A DNA stretch of 15,829 bases from an uncultured Eubacteriales bacterium (GTDB taxonomy: Bacteria > Bacillota > Clostridia > Oscillospirales > CAG-272). Shown here piece after piece: positions 6,644 to 12,111 of this stretch. Under the pieces are notes generated by a model that was not told where the DNA came from, made no database searches, and saw only the letters and a list, made by a program, of their open reading frames with translations. Within the stretch, counting starts at the first letter, position 1, and every line of letters starts with the position of its first letter. A program made the translations under genes and the position numbers. The stretch is taken from NCBI GenBank assembly GCA_900321265.1, contig ONVJ01000136.1, positions 1 through 15,829 on the forward strand. Direction: 5' to 3'.

Positions 6644-8122
6644 TTATTCGTCAGCCCTGTCGGATGCGTCCTTTCCTTCCTCTTCTTCCTCTTCTTTCTC
6701 CTCTTCGGTCTTTCCGACGGTCACGATGAGCTTGGTCACCCTGACTTCGTCCTCCATTTCGGAGACGAGGATATGGAAGTGAGCATAGTCGAAGACGTCT
6801 CCGACGTGCGGATCCGAATTGAGGCTTTCGATCGCCCATCCGCCGACGGTGGAATACTCGCACTCGAAATCATGAGGGACATAGTCGAATTCATAGAAGA
6901 AATCGTCTATGTTCATATCTCCGTTTATCTCGAATCTGTCCTCTCCGAGCGGTACTATGTCGGGGATTATCTCGTCGGTCTCGTCCCAGATGTCGCCGAC
7001 GATCTCCTCAAGGATATCCTCGACCGTCACCACGCCGAGCGTTCCGCCGAACTCGTCGATTACTATCGCCATATGCGTCTTTCTGTCGCGCAGATGATGC
7101 AGGGCGGCCGGAAGCTTCATGGTCTTGTGCAGAAAGAGAGGCTTGATGAGCATGTCTTCGATCTTCGCGTCGGGGTTCTCAACGGTGGCCTTGTAATACT
7201 GATTGAGATAAAGCACGCCGATGATATCGTCTATAGTCTCGCGGTAAACCGGGATCCTTGAATAGATCGAGCCTTCGACCGTCTTCCTGATCTCTTCTGG
7301 ATCGTCGTCGATATCTATCGTGACCAGATCTATTCTCGGCGTCATGATCTCCTCGACGGCGGTGTCGTGGAATTCGAGGGACGACTGGAGCAGCTCGCTC
7401 TGACCTTCGTCGATGATGCCCTCCTCCTCGACGGTATCAATGATCGAGGCCAGCTCGTCCTCGGTAACGTCGGGCCCGCCCGAGTTGTCCTTTCCCCAGA
7501 TCTTACGAAGCAGGAAAAGAAGTCCGAGCACAAGGAGCACCGGAGGGAAGAGAAGGACGGTCAGTATCCTGATCGGGACCGCCACCCAGAGCACCACCCT
7601 GTCGGCATGCTGCTTTGCGAGGATCTTCGGGATTATCTCGCCGAATATCAGTACTATAACGGTCATGACGACGGTGGCAACCGCGGATGCCGCTGCGTCA
7701 AGGCCGTGATTTGAAAACAGACGGTAGAAGAGATCGATGAAGAGTGCCGTGGCGCATGTGGATGCGGCGATGTTCGCCAGGTTGTTGCCGATGAGTATCG
7801 TGCAAAGAGCGGTTGTGAAATGCTCCGAGATTCGGTAAGCAAGCTTTGCGCAGCTGACTTTGTCCTCCGCGGACTGTCTCAGACGCATCCTGTTTGCCGA
7901 ATTGAAGGATATCTCGCTCCCCGAGAAAAATGCGGAAAGGAGCAGCATCAGAAAGACCACAAGGATATATATCATGATCTTTCCGGCCGACATCAGTTCG
8001 CCTCCGCGGGCAGCCGCGTCAAGTTCTCCTGCGGCTGAGGCGAGCTGCGCGGTTTCTTTCGAAAGAGCCGGGGCTGTTTTGGAAAACAGGAATGAAAAGA
8101 GATCTGTAAACAGGGAGATCAT
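6644..8122 (-). CDS. CNNM/CorC-family membrane protein with CBS domains (second gene of pair)
   Basis: 492 residues. Members of this family (hemolysin-like, YhdP/CorC/CNNM) are membrane proteins linked to Mg2+/Co2+ transport; the exact substrate here is inferred only from family. Layout: an N-terminal amphipathic/Ala-rich extension (1-45), a DUF21 domain of three to four helices (about 48-72, 103-132, 143-166, 177-206) with FFSGSEISFNSANRMRLRQ and IGNNLANIAAS, then two CBS motifs (about 255-375, with EEIMTPRIDLVTIDID and GGTLGVVTVEDILEEIVGDI), then a CorC_HlyC domain (about 385-470). It ends in a run of glutamates (EEEKEEEEEEGKDASDR). The ATG at 8122 overlaps the stop of the upstream gene by 4 bases (ATGA) and has GAGG 5-6 bases before it. 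An internal ATG at Met44 could give a shorter product closer to the usual start of the family. Confidence 0.93.
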   Translation of the reverse strand: MISLFTDLFSFLFSKTAPALSKETAQLASAAGELDAAARGGELMSAGKIMIYILVVFLMLLLSAFFSGSEISFNSANRMRLRQSAEDKVSCAKLAYRISEHFTTALCTILIGNNLANIAASTCATALFIDLFYRLFSNHGLDAAASAVATVVMTVIVLIFGEIIPKILAKQHADRVVLWVAVPIRILTVLLFPPVLLVLGLLFLLRKIWGKDNSGGPDVTEDELASIIDTVEEEGIIDEGQSELLQSSLEFHDTAVEEIMTPRIDLVTIDIDDDPEEIRKTVEGSIYSRIPVYRETIDDIIGVLYLNQYYKATVENPDAKIEDMLIKPLFLHKTMKLPAALHHLRDRKTHMAIVIDEFGGTLGVVTVEDILEEIVGDIWDETDEIIPDIVPLGEDRFEINGDMNIDDFFYEFDYVPHDFECEYSTVGGWAIESLNSDPHVGDVFDYAHFHILVSEMEDEVRVTKLIVTVGKTEEEKEEEEEEGKDASDRADE

Positions 8123-9564
8123 TTTTCCTCGACCTCCTCCCGGTCCGTCAGACCGGTCTCGCCGTCGGCTTTACCGGTCTCTGAAGAGCTGCCACGGCGT
8201 CCCGTGTCATCTTTCTCTTTTTGGTCTTTATCCTTTTTTTCTTCCTCAAGCTCATCAATATTTTCTTCGTCCAGGATCTGGATCACGACCGAGAGGACTC
8301 TGGTCTTTGTCAGCTTCTCTATCGTTATCCTGCAGTTTTCGTATACGAAGCTTTCATCCTTTTCGGGAAGTCTGCCGAAATGCTCGGCGACCCAGACCCC
8401 GACGGTATAGGACGCCAGCCTCTTGTCGCGCAGTTCGATCCCCATCCGTTCGAATACGTCTCCGGTCTTAAGCGAGGCGCTGACGTTGAAACGGTTTCCG
8501 CCCAGCTTGTAGAAATCGAAATCGACAACGTCCTCCTCGTCCCAGATCTCTCCGACGAGTTCTTCAAGGAAGTCTTCGATCGTTACCACGCCGGCGACCT
8601 TTCCGTCTTCGTCTTTGACGATCGCAAGATAGATCTTGTGAGTCCTCATCGAATCGAGCAGTTCGCTGATGCTGTCGGTGGTCTTTACGAAATGCGGCTT
8701 CAGAAGCACGCTGCGCTTGTCGGTCCTGTGGTCAGCCTTATAGGCTCTGAGGAATCTTCTTATCGGAAGCACGCCTACGACATTGTCTATCCCGCCGTTT
8801 GTGATAAGGATCCTTGAGTGCGGAATGTTCTTTATCGCTTCGATCAGCTGCCGGTTCGTAAGACGGATGTCGAGATGCACTATGTCGTCTCTCATAGTCA
8901 TGACGTCTTCAGCCCTCTTGTCGGAAAAGTCGAGGACCGACGTCAGAAGATCCTTTTGTTCGTCGTTAATGACATCCTGCTCCTCGGCGGTCTCAAATAT
9001 CCTGTAAAGCTCGTCTTCGGTAATGGAAGGATCGCTCTCAGATTTGAAGAGCTTTGAGAAGAAATCCGAAATGGCAGTAAAAAAAGCCACAAGGGGACCG
9101 AAGAGCTTCATCAGCGCGCGCAAAGATCTCGCACACGCCCTTGACATCGAGTCGGCCCGGTCGTTTGCGAAGCTTTTGGGTATCATTTCGCTGAAGAGAA
9201 ACACTATCCCTGTGGTTACGAAAGTGCTTATGAGAGTAAGCGAATCCTGGCTGAGGCCGGAATCCGAATATTCGAACCTCCGTGTGAAATAGAGAGTTGC
9301 GACCGAAGCGGCCGCGATGTGAGTGATGTTGTTGCCTATGAGCAGCGTTGTAAGAGCGCGTTCGAAGTTGTTTGCGATATACATCGCCGATCTGGCTTTT
9401 TTATCCCCGTCGTTTTCCGCGCGGGACTTCATCCTGATCTTGTTCATAGCCGAGAAGCAGGACTCCGAACCGGCGAAATATCCGCCGAGAACAACGAAAA
9501 TGACGAACAGTATTATCAAGACCGTGTCCAATAATAAACTACCGCCGTCGGGACTTTCGCCCAT
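8119..9564 (-). CDS. CNNM/CorC-family membrane protein with CBS domains (first gene of pair)
   Basis: 481 residues from ATG 9564. Same architecture as its neighbour: DUF21 transmembrane domain (about 8-172) with GGYFAGSESCFSAMNKIRMK and IGNNITHIAAASVATL, a CBS pair (about 210-340, ending GVVTIEDFLEELVGEIWDEED), a CorC_HlyC domain (about 350-432), and a long charged, probably disordered tail (about 440-481). Start choice: the frame is open up to a TTG at 9591, but the consensus promoter at 9604-9632 places the transcript start near 9597, leaving no leader for the TTG. ATG 9576 has no spacer after the CGGAG at 9577-9581; ATG 9564 is 12 bases after it and is preferred. The two genes are diverged paralogues and, being coupled, may form a heteromer. 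Role in Mg2+ or Co2+ homeostasis is a family-level inference. Confidence 0.91.
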   Translation of the reverse strand: MGESPDGGSLLLDTVLIILFVIFVVLGGYFAGSESCFSAMNKIRMKSRAENDGDKKARSAMYIANNFERALTTLLIGNNITHIAAASVATLYFTRRFEYSDSGLSQDSLTLISTFVTTGIVFLFSEMIPKSFANDRADSMSRACARSLRALMKLFGPLVAFFTAISDFFSKLFKSESDPSITEDELYRIFETAEEQDVINDEQKDLLTSVLDFSDKRAEDVMTMRDDIVHLDIRLTNRQLIEAIKNIPHSRILITNGGIDNVVGVLPIRRFLRAYKADHRTDKRSVLLKPHFVKTTDSISELLDSMRTHKIYLAIVKDEDGKVAGVVTIEDFLEELVGEIWDEEDVVDFDFYKLGGNRFNVSASLKTGDVFERMGIELRDKRLASYTVGVWVAEHFGRLPEKDESFVYENCRITIEKLTKTRVLSVVIQILDEENIDELEEEKKDKDQKEKDDTGRRGSSSETGKADGETGLTDREEVEEK

Positions 9565-9603
9565 TAAAGAAACCATCTCCGTTCTTTTCAAGAATTATAT
9601 TAT

Positions 9604-9632
9604 ATTATATCATAAAAGATAACGGTTGTCAA
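9604..9632 (-). promoter_or_regulatory. Sigma-A promoter of the CNNM operon
   Basis: On the - strand TTGACA (9632-9627), a 17-base spacer and TATAAT (9609-9604), with a TG one base before the -10 (extended -10). All 12 hexamer positions match consensus. Two more overlapping TATAAT copies follow at 9604-9599 and 9599-9594. Predicted transcript start is near 9597. Confidence 0.9.
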
Positions 9633-9643
9633 TAAAAGAATGA

Positions 9644-9726
9644 GGCAGCCTTCAGAACTCCCGCCGGGATCCGTCCGGGGCCGCACAACAACCCGTTTTA
9701 AGGGCTGCCGGCGACCCCGCCTGAAG
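9644..9726 (-). other. GC-rich structured spacer downstream of the oxidoreductase gene; weak terminator candidate
   Basis: CTTCAG (9650-9655) pairs with CTGAAG (9721-9726), and nested inside CGCCGG (9662-9667) pairs with CCGGCG (9708-9713), separated by internal loops of 6 and 7 bases. An alternative stem GGCAGCC (9644-9650) with GGCTGCC (9703-9709) would compete. On the - strand the alternative stem is followed by TCATTCTTTTATT, which could act as a weak terminator for the oxidoreductase gene. No classical compact terminator is visible between 9632 and 9775. Confidence 0.35.
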
Positions 9727-9774
9727 AATACTGAGTCGCCAGAGACGTCTGACAGGGAGCGGTCCGCAAAAGGA

Positions 9775-11619
9775 TCAATAGAGGTCGAATGAGAAGATAT
9801 GCGCCACCGCCGAGCCGTATGTGTTTATCAGGGCGTCGCTGCCCCAGGTCGATTCGGGTATGAGCCTTACCGCGGTGCAGGTGATCCCGAGTTCCTGTTT
9901 TATCAGCCGCTGATGATTTCGGTCCTCAGAATAGACCGTCTTCCATTCGCCGCCGGTCTTCGCCTCGATCCTGAAGCTTTTCAGCAGGCATTTCGGAAAG
10001 CCGAAGGAGGTGTGGTCGTATGCTATCGCACGGAACAGCGGCATCGGGATATGCATTAGATCGGGATTGCCGTCGATCTGTTCTCGGTCGAGGTCCGCAT
10101 CGGCGACGAGCCTGAAGCCCGACACGTATACCGGCTCGGGAAATTCGTAAGTTACCGCCTTTCCGGTCTTGCCGAAATAGCCGTTGTCGCATCCCCAGAT
10201 CCTTCGGTCAAGCCCGCTTCTCAGAGCCGAGCAGTCTCCGTAATCGCAGCTGAGCGTCGCTTTTTCGGTGAGCGGATAGTTCTTCCGGGTAAATCCGGGC
10301 AGGAAGCAGTCGTCCTCAAGCAGCGCGTCCTGTATCTCCCCGATCGCACAGCTGCAGACCTCGCGGGGAAGCATGCACTTCTTTACCGCAGTCGCCGCGG
10401 CGGTCCCGCAGGCCTGTCCGAGCACTCCCACGGTACCCATTACCCTTGAAGACGCAAAGGCTATGTGAGTCGCGCTGATGTTCCTGCCGGCGAACATAAG
10501 ATTGTCCACGTTCCTGGAATAAAGGCACCGAAAAGGAATATTGTAGGGCTCAGACAGTCGTCTCTTCTGCAGATGTCCACCCTGGTCGCTGCCGCCGTCG
10601 GCAAAGAATCCGCCCGGAAGATGATTGTCGATCTGCCATCCTCCGTATGCCACCGTATCCTCAAATCTTTTCGGATGCTCGACGTCGTCCTGCGTCAGAA
10701 CATAATCCCCTAAGTATCTGCGGCTCTCGCGCTTGCCCGGGAGGAACCCCAGCCACTCGAGCTCCCAGTTGTCGGCGCCGTGATCGCCGCGGTTCTTCAT
10801 ATGGTCCCAGACTCCGTAGGCGATCTTCAGAAGCTCGTCCCTGATCTCCTCTGTGTCGTGGATCGAATCGGCCATGCCGCCGAGCTCGATCCAGTAGAAG
10901 TTAGTGTTCGGCTTGTTCAGACAGTCGTGAGGCTTGTTCTTCATGTCGGCGTCGGTCTCGAAAACATATGCCCAGGAGGGAGGAGTGAATTTCACTTTGT
11001 GGTCGGTCTCCCTGCACTGAAGCATGAGCGACATTCCCATGGTGCGGCTGTCGGCCTCGGGCAGTCCGAACTCCTCGCCGTATTCCGACGCCGCCTCCCG
11101 CCCGACGCGGTAATCCGCTCCCGACAGCGGAGCCAGTATAGAATCGCCGGAGCAGTCGCAGAATATCTTCGCCTTCACCGTATGGACGGTATAGGTCGTC
11201 GTCTGAAAACCGCTGACGCTCCCGATCAGCCTTTTGCCGTCCTTTTCTGATACCGAGACCGAAGAGCAGGCGCAGTTCAGTATCAGATCTATATTCGGCT
11301 CAAACCTTACCTTTTCATAAAGGAGAGCGTCCCAGAGCGGCCAGGTGCGGTCGGGATTTCCGAACATGTTGTCGAGCTCAAGCTCTTCGAGAAGCCCCGT
11401 CTCCTGAAGGTTCCTTACCCTTGTCCCGGCACCCGAGATCCACATCCTGATCTCAGAAGATGCGTTGCCGCCCAGCACCGGACGGTCGTGCATGAGGACG
11501 ACACTTGCGCCGTGTCTGGCGGCTGATATCGCCGTGAACATGCCTCCGATACCGCCTCCGACGACGCATATGTCGGCCTCGTGAAGCTTTTGTCTCAGTT
11601 CTTCCATGATGAAACCCAT
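9775..11619 (-). CDS. FAD-dependent oxidoreductase (FAD_oxidored type) with C-terminal beta-sandwich-like region
   Basis: 614 residues. The N-terminus is a classic FAD-binding Rossmann fold: ADICVVGGGIGGMFTAISAA with GxGxxG at 21-26, followed by RPVLGGNASSEIRMWISGAG (47-66), and a late FAD motif NLMFAGRNISATHIAFASSRVMGT (about 373-396) ending in GTAAATA. Residues about 440-614 form a separate, aromatic-rich region resembling discoidin/F5-F8C-like modules that bind sugars (WGCDNGYFG, then FRLVADADLD, LKSFRIEAKTGGEWKTVYSED). No signal peptide, so cytoplasmic. Such proteins are common in glycan-utilisation loci of gut and marine bacteria, but the substrate is not known. The ATG at 11619 and the alternative at 11607 both lack a Shine-Dalgarno sequence at normal distance. 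Predicted promoter at 11911-11938 gives a leader of about 285 bases. It is divergent from the glutaminase-like gene. Family call firm, substrate unknown. Confidence 0.9.
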   Translation of the reverse strand: MGFIMEELRQKLHEADICVVGGGIGGMFTAISAARHGASVVLMHDRPVLGGNASSEIRMWISGAGTRVRNLQETGLLEELELDNMFGNPDRTWPLWDALLYEKVRFEPNIDLILNCACSSVSVSEKDGKRLIGSVSGFQTTTYTVHTVKAKIFCDCSGDSILAPLSGADYRVGREAASEYGEEFGLPEADSRTMGMSLMLQCRETDHKVKFTPPSWAYVFETDADMKNKPHDCLNKPNTNFYWIELGGMADSIHDTEEIRDELLKIAYGVWDHMKNRGDHGADNWELEWLGFLPGKRESRRYLGDYVLTQDDVEHPKRFEDTVAYGGWQIDNHLPGGFFADGGSDQGGHLQKRRLSEPYNIPFRCLYSRNVDNLMFAGRNISATHIAFASSRVMGTVGVLGQACGTAAATAVKKCMLPREVCSCAIGEIQDALLEDDCFLPGFTRKNYPLTEKATLSCDYGDCSALRSGLDRRIWGCDNGYFGKTGKAVTYEFPEPVYVSGFRLVADADLDREQIDGNPDLMHIPMPLFRAIAYDHTSFGFPKCLLKSFRIEAKTGGEWKTVYSEDRNHQRLIKQELGITCTAVRLIPESTWGSDALINTYGSAVAHIFSFDLY

Positions 11620-11714
11620 GGTATAATCAAACAGTTCCGCTGCAAGGGAATACTATTATGCCTTTCGGGTATAACTAAACAGTCCTCTTGCATGAGAAAT
11701 CCGATTATACGGTT
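11595..11714 (-). repeat. Degenerate tandem repeat array next to the oxidoreductase start
   Basis: Two direct copies of 31 bases, 11620-11650 and 11668-11698, are 23/31 identical and 48 bases apart. On the + strand both read GGTATAA..., then AAACAGT, then TGCA. A third, poorer copy fits between them (ATAATAGTATTCCC on the - strand), giving units of about 21-27 bases. The - strand carries a 32-codon open frame (ATG 11693 to TGA 11595) in which the copies read QEDCLVIP and QRNCLIIP in the same frame; three codon differences between the copies are synonymous. That frame has no proper ribosome binding site and overlaps the oxidoreductase start out of frame, so I do not call it a gene. Confidence 0.6.
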
Positions 11715-11720
11715 CTCCTT
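11715..11720 (-). promoter_or_regulatory. Orphan Shine-Dalgarno sequence
   Basis: The - strand reads AAGGAG at 11720-11715 (followed by AACC), a full-strength Shine-Dalgarno sequence, but no ATG, GTG or TTG follows within 15 bases. The next ATG (11693) is 21 bases away and the oxidoreductase ATG is about 95 bases away. The repeat array lies in between. Confidence 0.5.
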
Positions 11721-11760
11721 ATCTAAATAAAAAATGCATTGGATAATACAAGTGTTTTTG

Positions 11761-11896
11761 CCTCGGCAGAGGATAGGGCAGCGCTTGGTTGCGCTCCCGC
11801 CACGCTCACCGTGCGATCACTGATGAGCCTGTATGTCCGACGTACGTAAGACGGGACGGTCATACCGCAGGCCTTCGGTCACCCTGCTGCGAGCGG
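11761..11896 (-). ncRNA. Structured GC-rich leader RNA candidate
   Basis: An island of GC-rich sequence in AT-rich surroundings that folds extensively. The main element has CGCTC-ACCG (11803-11811) pairing with GAGCG (11891-11895) and CGGT (11876-11879). These enclose a long arm: 11827-11831 with 11868-11872 (GCCTG/CAGGC), 11832-11835 with 11861-11864, 11836-11838 with 11854-11856, 11841-11843 with 11851-11853. A second hairpin has GGG-AGCGC (11776-11784) with GCGCT-CCC (11791-11798). A small CCTC/GAGG hairpin sits at 11761-11772. The promoter at 11911-11938 would transcribe it as the 5' part of the oxidoreductase mRNA. No known riboswitch core was recognised. It could equally be a small non-autonomous mobile repeat. 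Confidence 0.4.
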
Positions 11897-11910
11897 ATTA
11901 TATATAATAC

Positions 11911-11938
11911 ATTATACTATAAAATTTAAAAAAATCAA
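11911..11938 (-). promoter_or_regulatory. Probable promoter of the oxidoreductase gene
   Basis: On the - strand TTGATT (11938-11933), a 16-base spacer and TATAAT (11916-11911), inside AT-rich DNA. Transcript start would be near 11904, giving a leader of about 285 bases before the ATG at 11619. Confidence 0.6.
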
Positions 11939-11976
11939 TAGATTTATCTTGTTTTATTATCCTTGTCATTTTTTTC

Positions 11977-12006
11977 TTGACAACACGGCCGCTCTTTTGC
12001 TATAAT
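11977..12006 (+). promoter_or_regulatory. Sigma-A promoter of the glutaminase-like gene
   Basis: TTGACA (11977-11982), an 18-base spacer and TATAAT (12001-12006) with an extended -10 (TGCTATAAT). Transcript start is expected near 12013. Its -35 box is 38 bases from that of the divergent promoter, so one regulator could act on both. Confidence 0.88.
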
Positions 12007-12017
12007 CTTCATTGTCG

Positions 12018-12029
12018 GAAGCCGGCTTC
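12018..12029. promoter_or_regulatory. Perfect 12-bp palindrome at the start of the leader, candidate operator
   Basis: GAAGCCGGCTTC reads the same on both strands and covers about +6 to +17 of the predicted transcript, a position from which a repressor could block transcription. A further hairpin, CCGGCAA (12054-12060) with TTGCCGG (12080-12086), lies downstream in the leader. No regulator gene is nearby, so this is only a candidate. Confidence 0.35.
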
Positions 12030-12111
12030 AGGTTCAACCCGGTCCCGAGCTTTCCGGCAAAATCAGATATTTCTCCGGCTTGCCGGTATCAAAACAAATA
12101 CGAGGTGCGTC

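Noticed and set aside
6572..7261. 229-codon open frame on the + strand starting at the end of subunit D
   Set aside because: It is the mirror of the CNNM coding strand, runs through the terminator hairpin and shows low-complexity composition typical of an antisense shadow frame.
9565..9591. TTG start at 9591 for the first CNNM gene
   Set aside because: The predicted transcript starts near 9597, so there is no room for a ribosome binding site.
11595..11698. CRISPR array
   Set aside because: Only two to three degenerate copies, no uniform spacers, and no cas genes.
11820..11872. CTGATGAG followed by a paired arm, reminiscent of a hammerhead ribozyme core
   Set aside because: The GAAA that must follow stem II is missing (the sequence after the arm is CTTCGG), and no matching stem III with a cleavage site is visible.
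11640..11935. IS200/IS605-type or other insertion sequence
   Set aside because: No transposase or TnpB remnant, no clear terminal inverted repeats or target duplication; only the possibility of a non-autonomous element remains and is listed as a finding.
11977..12111. N-terminal extension of the glutaminase-like protein from a TTG at 11977
   Set aside because: That TTG is the -35 box TTGACA of the gene's own promoter, and the family-typical start LRAPSYPLITVDPYFS follows the ATG at 12112, which has a good ribosome binding site.
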